Source: DASZYF01 sp035545535
GTDB lineage: Bacteria > Actinomycetota > Actinomycetes > Mycobacteriales > CAJCIY01
Length of the DNA: 28,651 bases
Assembly: GCA_035545535.1 (NCBI GenBank)
Contig: DASZYF010000109.1
Location: 1 to 28,651 of the forward strand
Direction of reading: 5' to 3'
The translations under genes and the position numbers were made by a program. Position 1 is the first letter of the stretch. Each line of letters begins with the position of its first letter. The notes under the pieces were generated by a model. It saw only the letters and a program-made list of their open reading frames with translations, was not told the DNA's origin and did not search any database. Positions 1 to 6,969 of this stretch are shown here, piece by piece.

Positions 1-623
1 CCGTCGACGAACCCCTCGGGGTACTCGTTGGACATCTCGGTCACGTAGAAGCCCGGCGCGACGCAGTTGACCCGGATGCCCTTGCGCGTGGCCCACTGCG
101 ATGCCAGGTCGAACGTCATCGCGATCACCGCCGCCTTGCTCGACGAGTACGCCGCCTGCGGCATGGTGCTCGCGCGCACGCCGAGCACGCTCGAGATGTT
201 GACGATGCTCGACCCCCGGGGCGCGACCCGGCCGAACGCCTGCGCCATCCAGTACGAGCCCATGAGGTTCACCTCGAGCACCGAGCGGAACTGCTCGGGC
301 GTCTCCCGGGTGGCCGGCACCGCAGTGCCGAGACCGGCGTTGTTCACGAGCACGTCGACGTGGCCGAGCTCGTCGACGCCGGCCTTGATGAGCGCGGTGC
401 AGTCCTCGGGCGAGGTCACGTCGGTCCGGCGCCAGACGGCGCGGCGCCCCGTCGCCTCGACGAGCTTCGCGGTCTCCGGCAACCGGTCCTCGCGCCGGGC
501 GCCGAGCACGACGTCCGCCCCTGCCTCGGCGAGAGCCTTCGCGAAGGCGACACCGAGGCCCGACGACGCGCCGGTGATGACGGCGACCTTGCCATCGAGG
601 CGGAACCGATCCATGACCGTCAC
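1..623 (-). CDS. SDR-family NAD(P)-dependent oxidoreductase, C-terminus cut by window edge
   Basis: Classical short-chain dehydrogenase/reductase, expected to be a cytosolic NAD(P)H-dependent oxidoreductase of unknown substrate. Visible motifs in order: the Rossmann cofactor motif TGASSGLG close to the N-terminus, the NNAG structural motif, the catalytic Ser in NISSV, and the catalytic pair in AAYSSSK (YxxxK). After these comes VNCVAPGFYVTEM, the usual post-active-site segment, and the reading frame runs off the left edge. About 207 residues are present of a typical 250. I chose the GTG at 623 because GGAG lies 7 nt upstream; the alternative ATG at 614 is 16 nt from that site. It is divergent from the MgtE_N/CBS gene. 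Its leader is unusual: a 16-codon upstream ORF overlaps the start in a GTGA junction and an 8-bp inverted repeat lies in the leader. The family is clear; the substrate is not. Confidence 0.9.
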   Translation of the reverse strand, partial: MTVMDRFRLDGKVAVITGASSGLGVAFAKALAEAGADVVLGARREDRLPETAKLVEATGRRAVWRRTDVTSPEDCTALIKAGVDELGHVDVLVNNAGLGTAVPATRETPEQFRSVLEVNLMGSYWMAQAFGRVAPRGSSIVNISSVLGVRASTMPQAAYSSSKAAVIAMTFDLASQWATRKGIRVNCVAPGFYVTEMSNEYPEGFVD

Positions 624-670
624 TGCTGAGCTCCTTCGGGGCCTGCGGAGATGGCGAAGGAGCGGACCAT
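620..670 (-). other. Possible 16-codon upstream ORF overlapping the SDR start
   Basis: An ATG at 670 opens a short frame (MVRSFAISAGPEGAQQ) whose TGA (622-620) overlaps the GTG of the SDR gene (623-621) as GTGA, the arrangement used for translational coupling. GGAGG sits only about 2 nt before the ATG, too close for an ideal ribosome site. The ATG itself lies inside one arm of an inverted repeat. Whether it is translated is unknown. Confidence 0.3.
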
Positions 671-674
671 CTCC
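647..674. repeat. 8-bp inverted repeat in the SDR leader
   Basis: GGAGATGG at 647-654 and CCATCTCC at 667-674 are perfect inverted repeats separated by 12 nt. In the SDR transcript (minus strand) they would form a stem that buries the upstream-ORF start codon. It could be a translational control hairpin or an operator; there is no U-tract to make it an intrinsic terminator. Confidence 0.5.
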
Positions 675-690
675 TCCGGTCGTCCCTCAG

Positions 691-696
691 ACGCTA
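691..696 (-). promoter_or_regulatory. Putative -10 element of the SDR gene
   Basis: Reading the minus strand, GGATAGCGT holds a TAnnnT hexamer (TAGCGT). Transcription would begin near 684, giving a leader of about 60 nt that contains the hairpin and small ORF described above. No convincing -35 was seen. Confidence 0.35.
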
Positions 697-745
697 TCCG
701 CCCGCCGCACGGCATTACCGGGTCGGTCGAATGCCCTGTCATGAC

Positions 746-757
746 TAGCCTTTGGGC
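746..757 (+). promoter_or_regulatory. Leaderless-type -10 element before the MgtE_N/CBS gene
   Basis: TAGCCT (746-751) is followed by 6 nt and then the GTG at 758. This is the spacing expected if the transcript starts at the first base of the start codon. No Shine-Dalgarno sequence precedes the GTG. Confidence 0.65.
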
Positions 758-1990
758 GTGACGACCGCGCCCGCCCGTGTGTTCGCGGCGCGGCTCGCCG
801 GACTCCCCGTGTTCGACCCCAACGGAGATCCGGTCGGCCGCGTGCGCGATCTCGTGGCGACTCTGCGCACCGATGCCCCGCCGCGGGTCGTCGGTCTGAT
901 CGCCGAGGTGCAGCGGCGGCGCATCTTCATCGCGATGTCCCGCGTGCGCGGCATCGACGCCGGCACGGTCGTCCTGCGCACCGCCACGCTCTCGCTCCGC
1001 GGGTTCGAGAAGCGCCCCGGCGAGGTGCTCGCGCTCACCGAGCTCCTCGACCGGCGCATCACCCGCGTCGACGACGCGACCCCGGTGACGGTGGTCGACC
1101 TCGGCATCGAGCTCACCCGCACCGCCGACTGGCTCGTGACCAAGGTCGCGGTGCGCGCCGGGCGTGGTCGACGCGCGGCGGTCGAGGTCCTCGACTGGGA
1201 CGAGGTCACCGGCTTCACCCTCGAGGCCGGCACCCAGGGCGCCGCCAACCTGCTCGCCGCGTTCGAGAAGCTCAACGCCCCGGACCTCGCCCGCGTGCTG
1301 GCCGACCTGCCCGACAAGCGACGGGCGGAGGTCGCGGCCGCCCTCGACGACGAGCGCCTCGCCGACGTCCTCGAGGAGCTCTCCGAGGACGACCAGGTCG
1401 AGGTGCTCGCCGCCCTCGACGACGAGCGCGCCGCCGACGTGCTCGAGGAGATGGCGCCCGACGACGCCGCCGACCTCCTCAACGAGCTGCCGGACGACGA
1501 GCGCGAACGCCTGCTCAACCTCATGGAGCCCGAGGAGGCCGAGGGCGTCCGCGAGCTGCTCGCCTACGAGTACGCCACCGCCGGCGGCCTCATGACGAAC
1601 GAGCCGATCATCCTGCCGCCCAACGCCACCGTCGCCGAGGCGCTTGCGCGCGTGCGGCAGGCCGATCTCCCGCCGTCGCTCGCCGCGCAGGTCTACGTCA
1701 CGCGCGCACCGACGGAGACGCCCACCGGCCGGTTCCTCGGCACCGCGCACTTCCAGCGGCTGCTGCGCGAGCCGCCGAGCCAGCTCGTGTCCGCCGTCGT
1801 CGACAAGAGCATCGACCCGCTCGAGCCGGCCGACACCCTCGAGCACGTCACGCGTCACCTCGCGTCCTACAACCTCGTCGCCGCGCCCGTGGTCGACGAC
1901 ACCGGCCGGCTGCTCGGCACCGTCACCGTCGACGACGTGCTCGACCACCTGCTCCCGGCGAACTGGCGGGAGCACTCCGATGGCGCGTGA
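758..1990 (+). CDS. Soluble MgtE N-terminal domain / CBS-pair protein
   Basis: About 410 aa. The N-terminal half looks like two PRC-barrel-like segments (GLPVFDPNGDPVGRVRDL near residue 15, WDEVTGF near 147). A MgtE_N superhelix follows (about residues 155-260) with repeated acidic units such as ADVLEELSEDD and ADVLEEMAPDDAADLL, then a CBS pair (about 275-400: GGLMTNEPIILPPNATVAEAL, then PVVDDTGRLLGTVTVDDVLDHL). No transmembrane segment is present, so unlike true MgtE it cannot be the Mg2+ channel itself; a Mg2+- or nucleotide-sensing regulatory role is inference. The GTG at 758 is chosen over an in-frame TTG at 752 because it fits the leaderless promoter. It overlaps the DUF1003 gene by 11 nt, so the two are probably coupled. 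A homologous pair near mrp exists in mycobacteria (from memory). Confidence 0.88.
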   Translation: MTTAPARVFAARLAGLPVFDPNGDPVGRVRDLVATLRTDAPPRVVGLIAEVQRRRIFIAMSRVRGIDAGTVVLRTATLSLRGFEKRPGEVLALTELLDRRITRVDDATPVTVVDLGIELTRTADWLVTKVAVRAGRGRRAAVEVLDWDEVTGFTLEAGTQGAANLLAAFEKLNAPDLARVLADLPDKRRAEVAAALDDERLADVLEELSEDDQVEVLAALDDERAADVLEEMAPDDAADLLNELPDDERERLLNLMEPEEAEGVRELLAYEYATAGGLMTNEPIILPPNATVAEALARVRQADLPPSLAAQVYVTRAPTETPTGRFLGTAHFQRLLREPPSQLVSAVVDKSIDPLEPADTLEHVTRHLASYNLVAAPVVDDTGRLLGTVTVDDVLDHLLPANWREHSDGA

Positions 1991-2705
1991 GAAGGACCGT
2001 CTCGACCAGCCCTACGTCCCCGGTCGCCGGCTGCGCCCGAACGTCGACCCGGAGGCCTTCGGGCAGTGGACCGAGCGCGTCGCCCGCTTCCTCGGCACCG
2101 GCCGGTTCCTCATCATCCAGACCGCGCTCATCGCGATCTGGATCGTGGCGAACGTCCTGCCCGGGATCCCGCACTTCGACCCCTACACGTTCACCTTCCT
2201 GACCCTCGTGCTCTCGCTGCAGGCCGCCTACGCGGCGCCGCTGATCCTCCTCGCGCAGAATCGGCAGGACGACCGCGACCGCGCGAACCTCGTCGAGGAC
2301 CGCCAGCAGGCTCAGCGCAACCTCGACGACACCGAGTTCGTCGCCCGCGAGCTGGCCGACGTGCGGTTGGCCCTGAACGACGTCGTCACCCGGGACTGGC
2401 TGCGCGACGAGCTGGCCGACCTGGTGGAGGAGCTGGCCGCCAAGGGCGCGCTCGCCTCCGGGCTGCCCACCGCCCGGCGCAAGAAGAAGAAGCGCAAGCC
2501 GGCGCCGGTCGACGGGCCGCCCGGCGACGACGTCGGGCAGCTGACCGAGCCGCAGCAGCCCGAGCCGTCCGACGAGCACCCCGTGGACGGGGACGGAACG
2601 GACATGTCGGACCCGCCGGTGGAGGCCGCCGGCGCTGCTCCGTTCGGCCGAACGGAGGCTCCCCGGAGCGACTCAGGGGACCCGCCGGGCCTGCCGATGC
2701 CCTAG
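1980..2705 (+). CDS. DUF1003 membrane protein
   Basis: About 241 aa. The N-terminal half is a DUF1003 domain: a lead-in (DPEAFGQWTERVARFLGTGRF), a first membrane helix (about residues 42-60, containing IWIVANVLPG), the characteristic FDPYTFTFLTLVLSLQAAYA, and a second helix ending in PLILLAQNRQ with a following coiled region rich in Asp/Arg. After about residue 160 the chain is basic (RKKKKRK) and then a disordered Pro/Glu/Asp-rich tail. ATG at 1980 has GGAG 7 nt upstream and overlaps the preceding stop. The domain's biochemical function is unknown; pairing with an MgtE_N/CBS protein suggests a joint role in ion homeostasis, which is inference. The pilB-like gene begins 2 nt after its stop. 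Confidence 0.88.
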   Translation: MAREKDRLDQPYVPGRRLRPNVDPEAFGQWTERVARFLGTGRFLIIQTALIAIWIVANVLPGIPHFDPYTFTFLTLVLSLQAAYAAPLILLAQNRQDDRDRANLVEDRQQAQRNLDDTEFVARELADVRLALNDVVTRDWLRDELADLVEELAAKGALASGLPTARRKKKKRKPAPVDGPPGDDVGQLTEPQQPEPSDEHPVDGDGTDMSDPPVEAAGAAPFGRTEAPRSDSGDPPGLPMP

Positions 2706-2707
2706 GG

Positions 2708-5191
2708 GTGACGACGACCGCTGACCCCGGCGCAGGCACCGGGGGGATCACGCCCACCCCACCCGTGCAGAAGAGCGCCGGGAACCTCCAGACCAACCCG
2801 GTCGACGGCGCCACGGCGCAGGCGGGGATGCTCCGCGCGGGCATCGAGGCCGCCAGCTCCCGCCACGGCCTGCTCGGCACCCGGGGGATCGGCGCCGCGC
2901 GCCGGCGCATCGGCGAGGTCCTCGTCGAGCAGGGCGTCATCGACGCCGACCAGCTCGCCGAGATCCTCGCATTCCAGTCCAGCCTCCCGGACCCGACCCG
3001 CCGCCCGCGCCTCGGCCGCATCGTCGTCGAACGCGGTCTGGCCAGCGAGCGTCAGGTCGCGCAGGCACTGGCCAGCGCGCTCGGGCTCCCGCTGGTCGAG
3101 CTGAACCGCGCCTCCATCGGCCCCGACATCGCCCGCCTCCTGCCCAAGAGCGTGAGCGACCGCCACCAGGTCGCGCTCGTCGGCCGCGAGGGCGACACCC
3201 TCACGCTCGCGATGAGCGACCCGACGAACGTCGTCGCGCTCGACGACGTCCGGCTCTACACCCGGGGCGCCGAGCTCTCCGTCGTCGTCGCCGTCGAGTC
3301 CGAGCTGCGCGCGGTGCTCGGCACCGTGTGGCACCGCACCGAGGACGTCGAGGAGGTCGCCGCCGGCCTCGACTCCACCGGCTCGACGGCCGGCTCGGAC
3401 CAGGAGGCGGAGCTCAGCACGCTCGACGACCTCAACGAGGCGCCGATCGTCAAGCTGGTCGAGGTGCTGCTCGCGGACGCCGTGCACCAGCGGGCGAGCG
3501 ACGTGCACATCGAGCCCCAGCAGGCCGAGGTGCGCATCCGGTTCCGCATCGACGGACTGCTGCGCGACGTCATGACCGTGCCCCGCTCGGCGGGCCCCGC
3601 GATCATCTCCCGCCTGAAGATCATGAGCCGCCTCGACATCGCCGAGCGGCGCAAGCCGCAGGACGGTCGCGCGCGCCTCACCATCGACAACGAGCAGGTC
3701 GACGCCCGTGTGTCGGTGCTGCCGTCGCTGTACGGCGAGAAGGTCGTCATCCGCCTGCTCGCGCGCTCAGCCGACCTGAAGTCCCTCAAGGACATCGGGA
3801 TGGAGGACGCGCAGCTCGAGGAGCTCGTCAACACGCTGCACCAGACGCAGGGCCTGATCCTCATCACCGGGCCGACCGGTTCCGGCAAGACGAGCACGCT
3901 CTACGCCGGCATCCACCAGATCCGCTCCCCCGAGCGCAACATCGTCACCCTCGAGGACCCGGTCGAGATCGCGCTGCCCGGCATCGTGCAGGTGCAGATC
4001 AACCCCAAGGCCGGCCTGACGTTCACCGGCGGTCTCCGCTCGATCCTGCGGCAGGACCCCGACGTCGTGCTCGTCGGTGAGATCCGGGACAGCGAGACCG
4101 CGGCGCTCGCGCTCGAAGCCTCGATGACCGGTCACCTCGTGCTGTCGACGCTGCACACCAACGACGCCGTCGCGGCCGTCACGCGCCTCGTCGAGCTCGG
4201 TGTGGACCCGTTCCTCATCGGGTCGTCGCTGTCGCTCGTCATCGCGCAGCGACTCGTGCGCCGTCCGTGCGACGAGTGCTCCTCGCCCGTCTCCCCGACG
4301 CCGCGGCAGCTGCAGCTGCTCGGCCTCACCGAGGAAGACCTGATCGGCTCGGCCACGCGCCGCGGCAAGGGCTGCAACGTCTGCGGTCAGACCGGCTACC
4401 TCGGCCGCGTCGGCGTCTACGAGGTGCTGCCCGTCACGGCGGCGCTGCGGAAGGTGCTGCTGTCGGACCCGAGCGAGCGGAGCATCGCGGCCGCGGCGCG
4501 CGCGGCCGGCCTGCGCTCACTGCGCGCCGGTGCCATCGCCAAGGCCCTGCGCGGCGAGACCACGTTCGAAGAGGTCCTGCGCGCGACGCCCGTCGAGACG
4601 CACGAGGAGGGCTCGGCGCGCTGCCCCGCCTGCTCGCTCCGCCTGCACGACGACTGGCTCGCCTGCCCGCGCTGCGGGTGCGACGTCGGCGGTCAGATCT
4701 GCCGCGGCTGCGCGCGCTCGCTCGAGGAGGGCTGGCGCGTGTGCCCGACCTGCCGCACCCCCGTCGAGTCGTCGTCCTACAGCGGTCTCTCTGCTCTGGT
4801 CGACGTACCGGACGAGGACACCAAGCGGCGCGTGCTGGTCGTCGACGAGGACGACAACGTGGGCGCCTACCTCGCGAAGGCGCTGGCCGACGACCTGCAC
4901 GTCGACTCGGCCGCGACCGGCGACGCCGCGCTGCGCCTGCTCTCGCTCGAGAGCTACGACGCGGTCGTGCTCGACCTCGCGCTGCCCGACCTGCCCGGTC
5001 TCGAGATGGTCCGCATCGTGCGCGAGGACCCGCGCACCGCGACCGTCCCGCTGCTGCTGTTCACCGGCGCCGGCGACGAGCGGCTCGAGCTGGAGGCCCG
5101 CACCGCCGGAGCCGACGACTGGCTGCCCAAGCCAGCGCCGCCGGAGGAGCTCATCCGGCGCCTCAACGCCCTGCTCGGCATCCGCTCCTAG
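2708..5191 (+). CDS. PilB/GspE-type secretion ATPase fused to double zinc ribbon and response-regulator receiver domain
   Basis: About 827 aa, against about 560 for an ordinary PilB/GspE. Domains in order: Thr/Pro-rich leader (1-50); two GspE_N-like helical units (about 62-200, RIGEVLVEQGVIDADQLAEIL and RLGRIVVERGLASERQVAQAL); ATPase core (about 240-635) with Walker A GPTGSGKT at 388-395, Asp box, Walker B region DPDVVLVGEIRD, His box GHLVLSTLHTNDA, and the family's C4 zinc site (C521, C524, C556, C559). A CxxC-rich double zinc ribbon follows (C639/C642 to C679/C682), then a receiver domain (about 707-827) with acidic pocket DEDD at 713-716, phospho-acceptor D756 and K808. GTG at 2708 is 2 nt after the DUF1003 stop, so translation is probably coupled. 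The ATPase should power pilus or type II-like assembly at the inner face of the membrane. No other pilus gene (PilC, PilT, PilM, pilin) is in the window. The receiver suggests phosphorelay control of the motor, which is inference. Confidence 0.9.
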   Translation: MTTTADPGAGTGGITPTPPVQKSAGNLQTNPVDGATAQAGMLRAGIEAASSRHGLLGTRGIGAARRRIGEVLVEQGVIDADQLAEILAFQSSLPDPTRRPRLGRIVVERGLASERQVAQALASALGLPLVELNRASIGPDIARLLPKSVSDRHQVALVGREGDTLTLAMSDPTNVVALDDVRLYTRGAELSVVVAVESELRAVLGTVWHRTEDVEEVAAGLDSTGSTAGSDQEAELSTLDDLNEAPIVKLVEVLLADAVHQRASDVHIEPQQAEVRIRFRIDGLLRDVMTVPRSAGPAIISRLKIMSRLDIAERRKPQDGRARLTIDNEQVDARVSVLPSLYGEKVVIRLLARSADLKSLKDIGMEDAQLEELVNTLHQTQGLILITGPTGSGKTSTLYAGIHQIRSPERNIVTLEDPVEIALPGIVQVQINPKAGLTFTGGLRSILRQDPDVVLVGEIRDSETAALALEASMTGHLVLSTLHTNDAVAAVTRLVELGVDPFLIGSSLSLVIAQRLVRRPCDECSSPVSPTPRQLQLLGLTEEDLIGSATRRGKGCNVCGQTGYLGRVGVYEVLPVTAALRKVLLSDPSERSIAAAARAAGLRSLRAGAIAKALRGETTFEEVLRATPVETHEEGSARCPACSLRLHDDWLACPRCGCDVGGQICRGCARSLEEGWRVCPTCRTPVESSSYSGLSALVDVPDEDTKRRVLVVDEDDNVGAYLAKALADDLHVDSAATGDAALRLLSLESYDAVVLDLALPDLPGLEMVRIVREDPRTATVPLLLFTGAGDERLELEARTAGADDWLPKPAPPEELIRRLNALLGIRS

Positions 5192-5667
5192 CCGACGCGG
5201 GACAGGAGCGCGGCGAGCGTGTCGAGCTCGTCGTCGCTGAACTTGCTCGTGAAGTGCTCGTGGACACCGCGCAGGTGCGTGGGTGATGCCTGCCGCAGGC
5301 GGTCACGGCCCGCGGGCGTGAGGACGGCGAGGGTGCCGCGCGCATCGCTGGGGCACGCACGCCGTTCGACGAGGCCGTCAGCGGCGAGGCGGTCGACCAG
5401 GCGGGTGAGCCCGCTGCGCGACAGCAGCACGGCCGCGGCGAGGTCGCTCATGCGCACCGAGCTGTCGGGCGCCTCGGCCAGCTGCACGAGCACGTCGTAG
5501 GACGCGAGGGGCAGGCCTTCGGCGGCTTCGAGCTCGGCCTCGAGCACGCGCGTCGCCGCGGCGTGCGCGCGCAGGAACGACCTCCACGCACGGAGGTCCG
5601 CGCGTCGGTCGGACTCGTCGATGCGAAGGTCCAGGGCACCGGCGGGGGACGGCGCGATCGCAGTCAC
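5188..5667 (-). CDS. MarR-family transcriptional regulator
   Basis: About 159 aa, normal for MarR. The winged helix-turn-helix is visible: helix region LASYDVLVQLAEAPDSSVRMSDLA, recognition region LLSRSGLTRLVDRLAADGLV, and wing ERRACPSDARGTLAVLTPAGRDRL. An N-terminal helix (WRSFLRAHAAATRVLEAELE) and a C-terminal helix (FSDDELDTLAALLSRV) would form the dimer interface. GTG at 5667 is chosen because GAGG lies 8 nt upstream; an in-frame GTG at 5721 would give 177 aa and sits just after a possible -10 (TAGTGT on the minus strand). The stop overlaps the convergent pilB-like stop in a shared CTAG. It is divergent from mrp, so autoregulation or control of mrp is possible. No ligand can be predicted. 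Confidence 0.88.
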   Translation of the reverse strand: MTAIAPSPAGALDLRIDESDRRADLRAWRSFLRAHAAATRVLEAELEAAEGLPLASYDVLVQLAEAPDSSVRMSDLAAAVLLSRSGLTRLVDRLAADGLVERRACPSDARGTLAVLTPAGRDRLRQASPTHLRGVHEHFTSKFSDDELDTLAALLSRVG

Positions 5668-5670
5668 AGC

Positions 5671-5721
5671 GTGAACCTCGTCTCCGGTCGGGGGCAGGGC
5701 GCAGCCGCCCTCGGGGTTCAC
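5671..5721. repeat. GTGAACC / GGTTCAC inverted repeat upstream of the MarR gene
   Basis: GTGAACC (5671-5677) and GGTTCAC (5715-5721) are perfect inverted repeats spaced 44 bp start to start, about four helical turns. They lie between the MarR start and the mrp promoter. A second small dyad, TCAC-agc-GTGA (5664-5674), overlaps the first arm. They are candidate operator half-sites for the MarR protein. Confidence 0.4.
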
Positions 5722-5798
5722 GACGACACTACGTCGAACCGCGCCGGTGGACCCTTTCGTGACGGCGCCCCTGGCGGGGCAGGGCCGGACGCCCCCCG

Positions 5799-5810
5799 TA
5801 GCCTGGGTCG
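5799..5810 (+). promoter_or_regulatory. Leaderless-type -10 element before mrp
   Basis: TAGCCT (5799-5804), 6 nt, then GTG at 5811. The hexamer and spacing are identical to the element before the gene at 758. Confidence 0.65.
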
Positions 5811-6959
5811 GTGAGCACTGTTGCGCCGGACCGCGCCGCGATCGACGCCGCACTCGCGACGGTCATCGATCCCGAGATCCGCAAGCCGCTCGTCGAGCTC
5901 GGCATGATCAAGGACGTCGTGATCGGTCATGGCGGGGTGAGCGGCCACGTCCTGGTCTCGGTGTGGCTGACCGTGAGCGGCTGCCCGCTGCGCGACAAGA
6001 TCACCGCCGACGTGACCGCCGCGGTGGGCAGCGTCGCCGGCGTGACCGGCGTCGGCGTCGAGCTCGACGTCATGAGCGAGGAGCAGCGCAAGGAGCTCGG
6101 TGTGCGCCTGCGCGGTGGGGCGCCCGCCAAGGAGGTCCCCTTCGCCAAGCCCGGCTCGCTGACGCGCGTCTACGCCGTCGCGTCCGGCAAGGGCGGCGTG
6201 GGCAAGTCGTCGGTCACCGTCAACCTCGCCGCGGCGATGGCGGCGCAGGGCCGGCAGGTCGGCGTGCTCGACGCCGACATCTACGGCTTCTCGATCCCCC
6301 GCATGCTCGGCGTCACGACCAGGCCGACCATGGTCGAGGGCATGATGATGCCGCCGCAGGCGAACGGCGTGAAGGTCATCTCCATCGGGATGTTCACGCC
6401 CGACAACACGCCGGTCGTGTGGCGCGGGCCGATGCTGCACCGCGCGCTGCAGCAGTTCCTCGTCGACGTGTGGTGGGGCGACCTCGACGTCCTGCTCATC
6501 GACCTCCCGCCGGGCACCGGCGACGTCGCCATCTCACTCGCGCAGCTCGTCCCGAACAGCGAGATCATCGTCGTCACGACGCCGCAGCTCGCCGCGAGCG
6601 AGGTCGCCGAGCGCGCCGGGTCGATCTCGACGCAGACCCATCAGCAGGTCGTGGGCGTCGTGGAGAACATGGCCGGCCTGACCCTGCCGGACGGGACGGT
6701 GCTCGACGTGTTCGGCAGCGGCGGGGGTGCGGCGCTGGCCGAGAGCCTCACCGGGCTGCTCGGTCACGACGTGCCGCTGCTCGGCAGCGTGCCGATCAAC
6801 CCGAAGCTGCGCGAAGGCGGCGACGCCGGCGTCCCGCTCGTGCTGTCCGACCCGGACAGCGATGCCGCGAAGGTGCTGCGCGTGGTGGCCGACCGCCTCG
6901 GTGGCCGTCCCCGCGGCCTGGCCGGCATGTCGCTCGGCCTCAGCCCGAAGGGCCGCTAG
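5811..6959 (+). CDS. mrp: Mrp/NBP35-type P-loop ATPase (Fe-S cluster carrier family)
   Basis: 382 aa. An N-terminal MIP18/DUF59 domain (about 8-95) carries the DPE motif and SGCP with C58. The C-terminal deviant-Walker P-loop domain begins at about residue 119: SGKGGVGKSS (125-134), then DADIYGFSIPRMLG, MVWRGPM-like switch VVWRGPML, and Walker B LLIDLPPGTGD. Family members bind and deliver iron-sulfur clusters in the cytosol. The usual CPxC after the ENM motif is absent here: the sequence reads ENMAGLTLPDGTVLDVFGSGGG with no cysteine, so canonical cluster bridging between subunits is doubtful. It is leaderless by its promoter geometry. It lies tail to tail with tatB, only about 10 nt apart. 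Confidence 0.93.
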   Translation: MSTVAPDRAAIDAALATVIDPEIRKPLVELGMIKDVVIGHGGVSGHVLVSVWLTVSGCPLRDKITADVTAAVGSVAGVTGVGVELDVMSEEQRKELGVRLRGGAPAKEVPFAKPGSLTRVYAVASGKGGVGKSSVTVNLAAAMAAQGRQVGVLDADIYGFSIPRMLGVTTRPTMVEGMMMPPQANGVKVISIGMFTPDNTPVVWRGPMLHRALQQFLVDVWWGDLDVLLIDLPPGTGDVAISLAQLVPNSEIIVVTTPQLAASEVAERAGSISTQTHQQVVGVVENMAGLTLPDGTVLDVFGSGGGAALAESLTGLLGHDVPLLGSVPINPKLREGGDAGVPLVLSDPDSDAAKVLRVVADRLGGRPRGLAGMSLGLSPKGR

Positions 6960-6969
6960 ACCCGGCCGC

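Noticed and set aside
620..1975. A 451-codon open frame antisense to the MgtE_N/CBS gene
   Set aside because: It has low complexity typical of the reverse frame of GC-rich coding DNA, and no domain. Only its last 16 codons are considered, as a possible leader ORF of the SDR gene.
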